Shown piece after piece: positions 28,472 through 36,106 of a stretch of 36,106 nucleotides of DNA (positions within the stretch are counted from its first letter, which is position 1; each line of letters starts with the position of its first letter). The notes beneath the pieces were generated by a model, which saw nothing but the letters and a program-made list of their open reading frames with translations, was not told where the DNA came from and ran no database searches. A program made the translations under genes and the position numbers. Source of the DNA: a virus. The DNA lies in the IMG/VR virus record IMGVR_UViG_3300048837_000617, positions 1-36,106 of that record, one strand, 5' to 3'.

Positions 28472-31311
28472 TAAAAGCCCCTATCCCTCAAGGCCGTCAC
28501 CACAAGGTCAGCAACCTCTTGCGGGCTGTTGCCATAGGCATTGATGACAAATTGTGACCCGCCCCCGCCCAAGCCCACGCGCCCGCGCGCCGCGCGGACT
28601 TCGTCATCAGTCAAGACGTATTCACCCGCATGCAGCAAGGCCAGCCCCGTGCGCGGCACATAGCCGCCGTCAGCGTAGCCCCCCAGCCCCGCCGAGCCGC
28701 CGCCGCCGCCTTGCACAACCGTTTCAATCTGAACATTCACGGTTGCCGTTGTATTGAATTGCTCAGCAACCGCGCTGTTGATGGCGGTTTGGACTTGATT
28801 GCGGATTGGCGTCAACGGAATGTTGAGGGCCGTGACCAAATCCATGAGCGAGTTGTAATCCGTTTCATTGGCGGTATTGACCGCCTGTTGCAAGACGGCA
28901 AACAATTCCGCTGGCATTTCGCCTTCAGCCGCCAGCCTAACCGCGTCAATGAATGGCCCCGTGACCGTTTGCCCTGACATTTCAAAGACGAATGTTTCAT
29001 CAAGGTTGAGCGTTTCGCCTTGCATGCGCGCGCGCAATTCCTCAATGACGTAATTCTCAATCGCCAGTTCGTCAACCCGCGTTCTGATGGCTTCGCGGTC
29101 AACGTCAAGATTGGGCGCAATGTCAACGCCCGTCCCCTCAAGGACTGCCTGACGTAAATTACCCAACTGAGTTGTAATCTCGAGTTGAGCGTTCAAGAAA
29201 AAGCCCTCAAGGGCGCGCTGTACATTCTCAGCCGCAATGCCCAACTGAGCGGGCAAGCCCTCAATCGCGGTCACAAAGCCCGACCAAATTTCCTGAACGG
29301 TTGGCAAATCGGCCCCCGTCAGTCGTTCAAGGAATGTGATGAGGCCAGTACCCAACCCCTCAACCGCCGCGCCGCCCAATGACGTTATGACCGTCAAAAG
29401 GCCGTTGCCCATCGACTCAAGGGTTGCCCCTAAGTCAGCCTTGCCCGCCAGCAAGTCCCCAACCGCGCCGACAAGGCTGGCAAGCCCTTGCCCCAGCACG
29501 GGCAAGTTATTGCCCAGCCCCGTCATCACGCCTGAAATGACGTCAACCGGAAACGCCAAGACGTAAGACAAGAATGAGCCAATCGCGCTGGCAATCTGGC
29601 CCAACTGCTCAACCCCGTCCGAGTCAATCCCTGACAGGGCCGCGCCAAACCCCGAAATGCCCGCGCTGAGCGACTCCCACGCCCCCGCCAGCGGGGCCGT
29701 CAGCCAGTTCAGGCCGTCCCTGAGGGCCGTGCCAATTTCCGATAGGGACGGCAAATCCAGCCCCGTGATATTCTCAATCGCCCCAACAAACGCCTCAAGG
29801 GTTGTAACCGCCGTGTCAGCCAGCGCGCCCGCAATGTTGCTCAGCCCTGTTGAAATGAGACCCAAGCCGCCCTCATAGTCACCCGCAAGCAAGAGGTCAA
29901 GGCCGCCCGTCAGATTGCCAATGTTATCTTTGACAGTCTCAACAAACCCGCCCATTGCCGTCAGCACGTCATTGAGCGTTCCGCCGACCGCCAGTACCCC
30001 CACGAAAAGCCCAGCCACGATGGCCAGCGGACTCGTGATGAGGCCCAGCGCCGAGCCAAGCAGCCCGACTGCCGTTCCCATTGAGCGGAACAGATAGCCG
30101 CCGACCGCCAGCGCGGGCGGCAAGACTGAAAAGCCCCCCAGCATGCCCACAATGCTGCTGGTCAACTGAGGGTTGGCAAGCGCCCATTCATTCACCTTAT
30201 TGACCACATCGGTCAATTTCGTGGCCATTGGCGTTAAGACGTTATCCATCAGCGGAGTCAGGGCGTTAATCATCAGCGTTTCGACTGACCCCTTGAGGGC
30301 CTCAACCTTGCCGCTGAACGTTCCCATAGCCGCCTGCGCTGTTTCGGTTGCTGAGGGCGCGCCGTCCATAGCCGCCAGCATGCCATCAATGCCGCCCGCC
30401 GCGACAAGGGCGTTCAAGCCCACAATACCGTAAGACCCCGCAAGGTCTTGCATGACCCTGTTCTGTTCTTCGGCTGGCATGCCCTCAAGACCCGCCGATA
30501 TGTCATCAATGATGAGGTCAAAGTCACGCATATTGCCCTCAGCATCATACATAGTCGTCCCCAGCGCCTCCCACGCGCTGGATACCGCCTCAGTATCTTG
30601 TGACATAGTTAACAGCATGGAACGGAGCTGCGTGCCAGCCTCAGCCCCGCTAATGCCCACGTTCTCAAAGACGCCCAACGCGGCTGAGGTTTGCTCAATG
30701 CTGAGGCCAAACGTGGCGGCAACAGGGGCGGCATTGCTCAACGCCTGACCCAAGCCCCTGACGTCCGCACGGCTTGCGCTTGCCGCGCGCGCCAATGCGT
30801 TGCTGACCCTTGAGGCTTGATTGGCTTCAAGGCCAAAAGCCGCCAGCCCCGATGAAAGGATACCCGCCGCCTCAGCCATGCCCATTTCACCGACCGCCGC
30901 AAGGTCAAGGGTTGACGTCACTGAGGCCATAGCCTCATCAACCGTTTGACCCGCCTTGACCAGTTCTAACAGCGCGCCCGCCGCGTCACTGGCGCTGAAG
31001 GCCGTGTCAGCGCCCATTTGTAGGGCCGCCTGACGGACTGTTTCCAGTTCGTCACCCGCCAGCCCGCCAAATACCGCCACTTGATTGATGACGTCCTCAA
31101 AGCCTGAGGCCGCGCGTATGCCCCCAGCCCCGATGGCGTAAAGGGGCGTTGCCAACAGCCCCAACTGCGCCCCCGCCGAAAGCATGCGGTTGCCCATGTT
31201 GGTCAGGCCGCTTGAAATGCCGCTCAGGCGGTTGTCAACCTCATTCATGGATTGGCTGAAGCCGCCGATATTCGCCCCAACCTCAACCATCAATTGGGCA
31301 ATGGTTGTCAT
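28471..31311 (-). CDS. Tail tape measure protein
   Basis: This 946-aa protein sets tail length (about 140 nm at 1.5 angstrom per residue, an estimate). The N-terminal 250 residues (VEVGANIGGFSQSMNEVDNRLSG...GFEDVINQVAVFGGL...LSNAAPVAATFGLSIEQTSAALGVF) match the TP901-type tape measure domain. A hydrophobic Gly/Ala/Leu-rich middle (about 380-480) may insert into the host membrane during ejection. The end (GGYADGGYVPRTGLALLHAGEYVL) is a common tape-measure C-terminus. Start ATG at 31311 overlaps the chaperone stop (ATGA). Confidence 0.93.
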   Translation of the reverse strand: MTTIAQLMVEVGANIGGFSQSMNEVDNRLSGISSGLTNMGNRMLSAGAQLGLLATPLYAIGAGGIRAASGFEDVINQVAVFGGLAGDELETVRQAALQMGADTAFSASDAAGALLELVKAGQTVDEAMASVTSTLDLAAVGEMGMAEAAGILSSGLAAFGLEANQASRVSNALARAASASRADVRGLGQALSNAAPVAATFGLSIEQTSAALGVFENVGISGAEAGTQLRSMLLTMSQDTEAVSSAWEALGTTMYDAEGNMRDFDLIIDDISAGLEGMPAEEQNRVMQDLAGSYGIVGLNALVAAGGIDGMLAAMDGAPSATETAQAAMGTFSGKVEALKGSVETLMINALTPLMDNVLTPMATKLTDVVNKVNEWALANPQLTSSIVGMLGGFSVLPPALAVGGYLFRSMGTAVGLLGSALGLITSPLAIVAGLFVGVLAVGGTLNDVLTAMGGFVETVKDNIGNLTGGLDLLLAGDYEGGLGLISTGLSNIAGALADTAVTTLEAFVGAIENITGLDLPSLSEIGTALRDGLNWLTAPLAGAWESLSAGISGFGAALSGIDSDGVEQLGQIASAIGSFLSYVLAFPVDVISGVMTGLGNNLPVLGQGLASLVGAVGDLLAGKADLGATLESMGNGLLTVITSLGGAAVEGLGTGLITFLERLTGADLPTVQEIWSGFVTAIEGLPAQLGIAAENVQRALEGFFLNAQLEITTQLGNLRQAVLEGTGVDIAPNLDVDREAIRTRVDELAIENYVIEELRARMQGETLNLDETFVFEMSGQTVTGPFIDAVRLAAEGEMPAELFAVLQQAVNTANETDYNSLMDLVTALNIPLTPIRNQVQTAINSAVAEQFNTTATVNVQIETVVQGGGGGSAGLGGYADGGYVPRTGLALLHAGEYVLTDDEVRAARGRVGLGGGGSQFVINAYGNSPQEVADLVVTALRDRGF

Positions 31312-31783
31312 CTTTTCTTTTTCTCCTCAGCCCGTTTCATTTCCGCCGCCTTAACAGCGAAAATGTCAGTCATGGTTGAAAATGGCAAGGCGTCAATCTG
31401 GTCAAAAGTCCAGCCAAACCACTCCGCTAAGCGCATTTGCATGAGCAAGTATTCGTTATCGCCCAACGGAAACTGCTCCCCGCCGAATTTCAAAAAGAGA
31501 TAGACGGACTTTTCTAACTCTTGCGCGCGTTTTTTGACGCCTCAGCATAGGCAATCAAAAGGTCTTGGAATTCGCCATAAAATGGCAAATTCGCGTATGT
31601 CTCAGGATTGCGCGCGTCCCCAAACGGGCAGTTCACCACAACCCCACTGGCGAAATATTCCGCTATCGCCATAATGTCATCACGCCGCAAGGCCCCGAAA
31701 TATTCATGAGCCTGACGGGCCGTAATCCCGCTGAAGTCGAACGTCAGCCCAGCAACCCGCTTGCTTTCCACAATTGCGCTCAT
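31308..31783 (-). CDS. Tail assembly chaperone GT, made by -1 frameshift
   Basis: A 158-aa fusion: the first 85 codons are those of the G protein (31783-31529), then a -1 shift continues in the 31308 frame. The slippery heptamer A-AAA-AAC is at 31535-31529 and is in the correct frame (TCA AAA AAC). The joined sequence reads AEASKN then RAQELEKSVYLFLKFGGEQF..., with no stop before 31308. As in lambda gpG/gpGT, the pair holds the tape measure and recruits tube protein. The downstream part has no start codon or Shine-Dalgarno of its own. Confidence 0.85.
31514..31783 (-). CDS. Tail assembly chaperone G (unshifted product)
   Basis: This 89-aa protein (MSAIVESKRVAGLTFDFSG...) starts at an ATG at 31783 with GAGGGCAAG upstream and stops just after the slippery site. 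Its helical body (TARQAHEYFGALRRDDIMAIAEYF) and place before the tape measure are those of siphovirus G-type chaperones. It is the main product when ribosomes do not shift. Confidence 0.82.
   Translation of the reverse strand: MSAIVESKRVAGLTFDFSGITARQAHEYFGALRRDDIMAIAEYFASGVVVNCPFGDARNPETYANLPFYGEFQDLLIAYAEASKNARKS
31529..31535 (-). other. Slippery heptamer A-AAA-AAC for -1 frameshift
   Basis: On the minus strand the zero frame reads TCA AAA AAC GCG, an exact match to the strongest -1 class. No clear downstream pseudoknot was worked out by eye. Confidence 0.88.
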
Positions 31784-31842
31784 CTTGCCCTCTTGTTATT
31801 GACCGCCAAAAGAAACGGGCGCAAACGCGCCCGCTGTTGAGC

Positions 31843-32157
31843 CTAGCCTTGCGCGGGCTGTTTATGACCGTAAAGCAGCCCCCAAACCAAATCCACAAAG
31901 TTAGCGCCAAACCCCAGCGCCAAACCCGTCACAATCTGGCCCACGATGGGCGAAAGGGTCACGGCATAGGCCGTTTCGCCAGCAAATATATTCATGCCAG
32001 CGCCGACCGCCGCGAATACGCCCAAGACCAACGAAAGGGTCAGGGTCAGGACTTTGCGCCGCCCGTCATTCGTGACATACGGCTCCAAGACCGTCTTTTT
32101 GACATACTCGACAAGGCGATTAACGGCAATCGCCATCACGCCCAATTCCTCAATCAT
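31843..32157 (-). CDS. Holin-like two-TM membrane protein
   Basis: This 104-aa protein starts MIEELGVMAI at an ATG at 32157 with GGGGGCGGAA upstream, overlapping the previous stop by 8 bp. It has an amphipathic N-terminal helix with Lys pairs, then two hydrophobic segments (about 36-58 and 70-95) with a short loop and a short charged end, the layout of class II holins. A holin makes the membrane lesion for lysis. No signal peptide. Unusually, it lies inside the tail module. Confidence 0.6.
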   Translation of the reverse strand: MIEELGVMAIAVNRLVEYVKKTVLEPYVTNDGRRKVLTLTLSLVLGVFAAVGAGMNIFAGETAYAVTLSPIVGQIVTGLALGFGANFVDLVWGLLYGHKQPAQG

Positions 32158-32731
32158 TTCCGCCCCCGTTGTCATCAACCCCCGCCAGTTTGGGCGGGCG
32201 CAACTGAACGTCAAGCCGCTCAATCAACAGTTCGTATGCCTTGACTTGTACGCGCATATCCAAAATGTCACGTTCCAAGTCGTTCACCCGAATTTCCAAC
32301 TTTGCCGCCCTGTCAAGGGCGTCATTGCGTTCCTGTTTCAAACGCGCGTTCTCGCTTTTCAATTGCGTTACCTCAAGGGTCAGCGCGTGCAATTCACCCC
32401 CTTGAGCCGCCAGCCGCGTTGTCAGAATATCCCTGTCAGTATTGGCCGCCGCTATCTCTTGCCGCGTGGCTTGCGCCTCAGCCTCAACCCGCGCCAGCCG
32501 CTCCAGCATAGTTTCGACAAGGGCCTTTTCAAGCGCGTCATGGCCCTCATCATGGTCATTGCCAACAGGGCTGGGCAATTCAGGCCCAGCCCCGTCAGCC
32601 CCCGCAAGCCGCTGTTTTATCAGGCGTGGGGCCGCGCTCAGGAAAGCCGCGACCGCCGCCGCAAACGCCAGCCCAAACGCCGTCCCAATCACATCAGGGC
32701 TAATGCCCCCCGCCGCTGGTAAATCACTCAT
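32150..32731 (-). CDS. Membrane-anchored coiled-coil protein (spanin/lysis-accessory-like)
   Basis: This 193-aa protein has one N-terminal hydrophobic segment (about 12-34), an acidic linker, and a long coiled coil (about 72-178: LEKALVETMLERLARVEAEAQATRQ...ARLKQERNDALDRAAKLEIRVNDLERDILDM). One membrane span plus coiled coil is the layout of Rz-like spanins, but those belong in Gram-negative hosts, and the lipoprotein partner is not seen. It could instead span from membrane to wall or tail. Start ATG at 32731 with GGGGGCGTC upstream. Coupled to the holin-like gene. Confidence 0.6.
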   Translation of the reverse strand: MSDLPAAGGISPDVIGTAFGLAFAAAVAAFLSAAPRLIKQRLAGADGAGPELPSPVGNDHDEGHDALEKALVETMLERLARVEAEAQATRQEIAAANTDRDILTTRLAAQGGELHALTLEVTQLKSENARLKQERNDALDRAAKLEIRVNDLERDILDMRVQVKAYELLIERLDVQLRPPKLAGVDDNGGGND

Positions 32732-32740
32732 GACGCCCCC

Positions 32741-32761
32741 GCCAGCCCCGTCAGGGCTGGC
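32741..32761 (-). other. Intercistronic hairpin after the major tail gene
   Basis: GCCAGCCC/GGGCTGGC is an 8-bp perfect stem with a 5-base loop and no U-tract leftward. It may trim or stabilise the abundant tail-tube message. Confidence 0.6.
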
Positions 32762-32776
32762 CTCAGCCCTCAGTCA

Positions 32777-33199
32777 TCACGGGCCAACAAATGCCTCACC
32801 CTCAGCCAGCATCACGCCGCCTGTATTGACAAACTCAACATTCAAGACCGCCACGCCATCATAGGGAATGGATTGGCTGGCCTTGCTGACCCGCGCGTCG
32901 AAGCCCCACTCAGGCAGCCCCGCCGTCTTGCCTTGCGGATACCACATCAGGGCCGCTTCGGAGCCAACCGCCAGCGCCGCAATGAGGGCGTCACCCGTTA
33001 CCCCCGACTCCATCAGAATTTCAATGGTTGCGCCGATGGTCTTGACCGTTGGCACGTAAACCCGATAGTCATCACCCCCAGCGGTTGCGTCAACCTGCTC
33101 CTCTTCGTGCGTAACCTCAAAGTTACGCCCGCTTGCGCTGATGACGTCAGCCCCAAACTCGACCAAAAGGTCACGCCCCGTAAAGCGAGTCGTAGCCAT
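32777..33199 (-). CDS. Major tail (tube) protein
   Basis: This 140-aa protein forms stacked rings of the tail tube. It opens TTRFTGRDLLVEFGADVISASGRNFEVTHEEEQVDATAGGDDYR, a pattern common in siphovirus tube proteins, and is beta-rich (VKTIGATIEILME, AALMWYPQG, VAVLNVEFVNTG). It follows the connector genes and precedes the chaperones, with the membrane pair between. Start ATG at 33199 with AGGGGGTTTGAAAC upstream. Confidence 0.85.
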   Translation of the reverse strand: MATTRFTGRDLLVEFGADVISASGRNFEVTHEEEQVDATAGGDDYRVYVPTVKTIGATIEILMESGVTGDALIAALAVGSEAALMWYPQGKTAGLPEWGFDARVSKASQSIPYDGVAVLNVEFVNTGGVMLAEGEAFVGP

Positions 33200-33218
33200 G
33201 TTTCAAACCCCCTGTTGC

Positions 33219-33635
33219 TCAGTGAATTTCGGAAACGCGCAGCCGGAATAATCCGCCCGCATACTGGTAAACCGTCTTATCGGTTATTTCGTCATACTCA
33301 ATTGACGCCGTAGTCCGGCAATCAATGACCGTAAACAGGGCCGCCAAGCCGCCCTCAAAGGCGAAGGCGCGCTCATGCAAAGCGTCATGAATGGCGCTGG
33401 CAATTTCCGCCGCCTCAGCCCCATCTTCGCTGACGGCAATCACATTGAATTCCGCAGTCCAGCCGTCATTTGGCGTTTCGTTATCGGGGCCGCCGCCCGC
33501 GAACGTGACCAGCACACAAGGCAAGCTGCCGCCGCGCGGCATAACCCGCCTGTAGACCCGCCCGCCGACCGCCGTATTGACCGCCGCATTGGCCAGCAAT
33601 TCACGCCGTAGGGTTGCGTAAAGCGCCTGCAACAT
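33219..33635 (-). CDS. Tail terminator-like protein (DUF3168 type)
   Basis: This 138-aa protein starts MLQALYATLR at an ATG at 33635 with AAAGG upstream (a TTG three codons earlier is weaker). The pattern LRRELLANAAVNTAVGGRVYRRVMPRGGSLPCVLVTF and VIDCRTTASIEYDEITDKTVYQYAGGLFRLRV matches the tail-completion/tail terminator proteins of siphoviruses, which cap the tube. Position between the gp10-like and tube genes agrees. Confidence 0.82.
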   Translation of the reverse strand: MLQALYATLRRELLANAAVNTAVGGRVYRRVMPRGGSLPCVLVTFAGGGPDNETPNDGWTAEFNVIAVSEDGAEAAEIASAIHDALHERAFAFEGGLAALFTVIDCRTTASIEYDEITDKTVYQYAGGLFRLRVSEIH

Positions 33636-33640
33636 GAGGC

Positions 33641-34051
33641 TCAAACCTTTGCGAAGTCGTCAAACAGCCGTCGCATATTGCCCCTCAGCCATTCCGCCAT
33701 TGGGCGCATAAACGGGCGGGCTGCCATGTTGACCGTGCCAAATTCCAAGTGCATGCCATGCTCAACCCCCACCACGATATAGCGCCGAAAGCGCGCGGGC
33801 TTTTCAATCGAAATGCTGTTCTTTAGCGCCCCCGTGTCAACAGCGGGCGGGCTGCCTGCCGCGCTGGCAACGTGATATTTGCGCCGCCGCCTGTACGTGC
33901 GCCCCCGTGCGCCCGTGCCAAACGACTGCATCACGTAACGCTGACCGTCAAGCGCCGCATACTGGATTGCATTTTCAGCCTTGTCAGGGGCCGTGCGGAT
34001 TAGGTCTTTGAGTTTGCGGTCATTGAGCGTTACCTTGACAACGGGCGGCAT
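33641..34051 (-). CDS. HK97 gp10-like head-tail joining protein
   Basis: This 136-aa protein has the marks of the HK97 gp10 family: VTLNDRKLKDLIRTAPDKAENAIQYAALDGQRYVMQSF, the Arg-rich TYRRRRKYHVASAAGSPPAVDTGALKNSI, then VVGVEHGMHLEFGTVNMAARPFMRPM near the end. PPAVDTGxLxxSI and HLEFGTxxMxARPFMxPA are familiar family motifs. It acts in head-tail or tail completion. Confidence 0.92.
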   Translation of the reverse strand: MPPVVKVTLNDRKLKDLIRTAPDKAENAIQYAALDGQRYVMQSFGTGARGRTYRRRRKYHVASAAGSPPAVDTGALKNSISIEKPARFRRYIVVGVEHGMHLEFGTVNMAARPFMRPMAEWLRGNMRRLFDDFAKV

Positions 34052-34053
34052 GG

Positions 34054-34437
34054 TCAGCCCCCCGCTTGTAACGTCACGGTTGCCCGCAAAAAGACCCGAC
34101 TTGTATGCAAGGCGTGACAGTCATTCACCACATAAACCTCAGCCCCGCGCAGCACGCGATAGCCAACCCCCAGCGGGGCGTTATAGGGCAGGGTCAATTG
34201 ATACCGTTGGGCCTCAGGAAGCCCAGCGCCAATGATGGCGTCACCCGTTGCCCTGTTGAGCGGGTCAAACCGCGCTGGTATGTCAGCCCCGCGCACGACC
34301 CACGCTATCGCCAGATAGCCCGCCGCGTCAACCGTTTGGGTATTCTCTTGAATGGTCACCCGCTCAGGCAAAAGGTTGTCCGCCTCAGCCCTCAGGGTTG
34401 CCAACATTCCTTGAGACACAAACAGCCCGTCGCTCAT
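34054..34437 (-). CDS. Head closure (stopper) protein
   Basis: This 127-aa, beta-rich protein (MSDGLFVSQGMLATLRAEADNLLPERVTIQ...) is of the SPP1 gp16/stopper kind: a small barrel that closes the connector after packaging. The ATG at 34437 is chosen over 34443 because GAGG then sits seven bases upstream. Its start overlaps the connector stop. Assignment is by size, pattern and synteny. Confidence 0.72.
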   Translation of the reverse strand: MSDGLFVSQGMLATLRAEADNLLPERVTIQENTQTVDAAGYLAIAWVVRGADIPARFDPLNRATGDAIIGAGLPEAQRYQLTLPYNAPLGVGYRVLRGAEVYVVNDCHALHTSRVFLRATVTLQAGG

Positions 34438-35018
34438 AGCCATACCTCAAGGTCATCACGGACTAGCCGCACGGACTGACCCGTTGAGCCAGCGCCGCCG
34501 CGCGGCATGCTCGAGCGGGCGTAATACGACTCCGCTTGACGCATGTAAACGTCACGCAATTGTGACCGCTTGAGGTCATGGTTATCCGTTTTGACGTCAT
34601 ATAGCGACTCGGCCAATTGCCCCAGCCGCCACATAAAGACGTCCCCCACCGCGCCATAGCCGTCAAGCGTTTGGAACGTTGCCCAAATGGGCAACGTGTC
34701 AGGCTGGGCCGCTGTAGGGTCACTGAGCGTTAACGTGCGGGCTGCAGCGTCAACAGCAATCAGGGCCGTGTCAATCACCGCCCCGTCAGCCGTTTCTAGC
34801 CGATAGCCCGCCGCGTCCGCGTCAACAAACTCAGGCGCAAGCGTATACAGTAAAACGCGGGCCGCGCCCGCGCCTGAGGCCATCAGGGGCCGCATAAGCA
34901 GCCTCTTGACGTAACCATAGCGGCTGGCAATCAGCGCCTTTAATGCCGTGTCATCAAGGTCACTGATTGCCAAATTGGCATGCTGCCTAACCCAAGCCAA
35001 TGCCGCCGTGTCATTCAT
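34434..35018 (-). CDS. Head-tail connector (adaptor) protein
   Basis: This 194-aa protein lies directly behind the major capsid gene, where SPP1 gp15/HK97 gp6-type adaptors are encoded. The N-terminus is helical (ALAWVRQHANLAISDLDDTALKALIASRYGYVKRLL), the middle is beta-rich (LETADGAVIDTALIAVDAAARTLTL), and the end has long helices, an expansion over the usual 100-130 aa. Start ATG at 35018. Confidence 0.72.
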   Translation of the reverse strand: MNDTAALAWVRQHANLAISDLDDTALKALIASRYGYVKRLLMRPLMASGAGAARVLLYTLAPEFVDADAAGYRLETADGAVIDTALIAVDAAARTLTLSDPTAAQPDTLPIWATFQTLDGYGAVGDVFMWRLGQLAESLYDVKTDNHDLKRSQLRDVYMRQAESYYARSSMPRGGAGSTGQSVRLVRDDLEVWL

Positions 35019-35040
35019 GCGATTAAACCCCCGTCAGCCG

Positions 35041-35892
35041 TTAAGACGGCTCGGTGCAAGGGCCGAGCAGTTTCACGCCGTTGGAAACGTTATTCACGCC
35101 CCAGCCGCCGCGCACAACAAAGTTCAAGTCCCAACCGCGAACGGTTGCCGCGCGCTCAGCCTCAAGGGTCAGGGGCGTGCGCTCGTCCCAAATCATGGCG
35201 TCCGCCGTGAAAGCCGCGCCCACGATGGTATTAGTGTCATCAGGGTCAATCGCGGTATTCAGATACCAGTTTGCGCCCATGTATTTGCTGACGAAATACT
35301 GACGCATGGCCTCATTTGCGACTTCGTTGCCAGCCGAAGCCGGATTACCCCCCAAGTCAACAATCTCTTTCAAGAGGTTGTGCCATTCGTAGGGGTGCAA
35401 GACGAAATTGACCACGCCGCGCGCGCTTGCCGCGTGCAGTTTGGTCATGGCAACCGCGCAAGCCGAAAGGCTCAAGGCCGTTGCCGCCGCGCCCGCGCTG
35501 GCCGTGAATGAGGCAAACTTGGCAACGCCGTCAACCTCAATCTTTTCAGTGATGGCCATGCCGCCCTCACGGGCCGCAGCCTGACGGGCCTCATCAGGGT
35601 CAGTCATAATGCGCTCGTCGGTCAGCGGCACGATATGATGATAAATCACGGGCGTGATAGTCCCCGCGTTCGTCTTGACCAGTTTGGTCTTGACCGGAGC
35701 CTCACCCTCAGCCACGGTCGCGGCTGAATGTTTGGTGTATTTCGGCAGGTTGCGCGGGGCCATCGTGCGGGCCGTCGCGTTTTTGACCAAACGGGTCAAC
35801 AGTTCAGTTTGCCGGTTGACGAAGAAGCCCTCTTCGTAAATTTGGGCAAACAGTGAATTCAAGTCACTTACGGCGCTGTAGTCAGTAGCCAT
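35041..35892 (-). CDS. Major capsid protein
   Basis: This 283-aa shell protein follows the scaffold gene. It starts MATDYSAVSDLNSLFAQIYEEG at an ATG at 35892 with AAGAGGCTATTGAC. It shows an HK97-fold pattern: an N-arm, then RNLPKYTKHSAATVAEGEAPVKTKLVKTNAGTITPVIYHHIVPLTDERI (E-loop and P-domain strands), a long spine helix (EARQAAAREGGMAITEKIEVDGV) and a C-terminal AAFTADAMIWDERTPLTLEAERAATVRGWDLNFVVRGGWGV (A-domain and last strands). No maturation protease gene was found beside it, consistent with a scaffold-dependent capsid. Confidence 0.93.
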   Translation of the reverse strand: MATDYSAVSDLNSLFAQIYEEGFFVNRQTELLTRLVKNATARTMAPRNLPKYTKHSAATVAEGEAPVKTKLVKTNAGTITPVIYHHIVPLTDERIMTDPDEARQAAAREGGMAITEKIEVDGVAKFASFTASAGAAATALSLSACAVAMTKLHAASARGVVNFVLHPYEWHNLLKEIVDLGGNPASAGNEVANEAMRQYFVSKYMGANWYLNTAIDPDDTNTIVGAAFTADAMIWDERTPLTLEAERAATVRGWDLNFVVRGGWGVNNVSNGVKLLGPCTEPS

Positions 35893-35928
35893 GTCAATAG
35901 CCTCTTATGCTGGAATTATGCGAACGGG

Positions 35929-36106
35929 TCAGCGGCCCCCGAATACAAACCGCCCGTCACCATCAGCACCCCCGCTGGATTGCTGAGGTAAACTTGCGCG
36001 CCCGCCCCCAAAATATTCACGCCTCAAGTCGTCCTCAGTCCGCCCAACGGGCGCGCCTGAGGGCGCAGGTGACGTTTTTGAGGGCTGACCCTTGTATGCG
36101 GGCGTT
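35929..36106 (-). CDS. Head scaffolding protein, C-terminal part (continues at base 534-1)
   Basis: The frame from the left end of the window continues here through the repeated 127 bases and ends at TGA 35931-35929 with SGGADGDGRFVFGGR. The unique part is 51 bp; the remainder duplicates bases 1-127. Treat it with the 1-534 entry as one 194-aa gene. Confidence 0.85.
   Translation of the reverse strand, partial: TPAYKGQPSKTSPAPSGAPVGRTEDDLRREYFGGGRASLPQQSSGGADGDGRFVFGGR
35980..36106. repeat. Direct terminal repeat, right copy
   Basis: Identical to bases 1-127. Unique genome length is therefore 35,979 bp if the repeat is an assembly overlap. Confidence 0.95.

Noticed and set aside
31308-31493. 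Independent gene for the second tail chaperone
   Set aside because: The only start would be a TTG without a Shine-Dalgarno sequence; the slippery heptamer explains its expression as a fusion.

Overview
The window looks like the complete genome of a temperate, tailed, siphovirus-type bacteriophage, GC-rich by eye. The first and last 127 bases are identical and the scaffold gene reads through the join, so the molecule is best read as a circle (or circularly permuted genome) of 35,979 unique bases, opened inside the scaffold gene. No tRNA, rRNA, CRISPR array or insertion sequence was found. The host cannot be named. A GAAC-N4-GTTC LexA-type box and sigma70-like promoters would suit a Gram-positive-type SOS system (Bacillota, Actinomycetota or Chloroflexota), but this is inference.

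Layout. The left arm is transcribed leftward from about 13.0 kb. An integrase operon (58-aa protein, large serine recombinase, four-TM protein with a C-terminal HTH; 12.9-10.2 kb) is followed by a packaging/head operon (10.1-2.6 kb): ParB-methyltransferase, small and large terminase, portal, and a MuF head protein carrying a C-terminal ADP-ribosyltransferase-like domain, with a small overlapping gene behind it. Three autonomous promoter-gene-terminator cassettes follow (2.57-1.09 kb). The capsid/tail operon runs leftward from 857 through the circle join and from 36.1 down to 25.2 kb: scaffold, major capsid protein, connectors, tail tube, a holin-like/coiled-coil membrane pair, tail chaperones joined by a -1 frameshift, tape measure, tail hub, minor tail protein and a glycosidase-like/SH3 protein.

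The right arm is transcribed rightward from about 13.0 kb. It holds small regulators, a non-coding AT/CG block that may be an origin, a LexA-box promoter, the CI-like repressor (leftward) facing an early operon (HTH protein, PD-(D/E)xK-like nuclease, Rad52-like annealing protein, VRR-NUC-like nuclease, primase-helicase). A notable accessory operon at 19.0-23.0 kb follows: one small protein, four consecutive related pentapeptide-repeat proteins and an immunity-protein-like protein. A DUF932 operon ends at a two-way terminator at 25.0 kb, where the arms converge.

How the parts work together. The repressor/early-promoter region and integrase indicate lysogeny; the recombination and replication genes form the early module; the leftward arm is the late module. 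Five accessory transcription units share nearly the same upstream architecture: a strong promoter, a GC hairpin in the leader, then GGGAGCGACC before the start codon. They look like one regulon. The sequence also shows no GATC tetramer in my reading of either strand, suggesting strong selection against that site.
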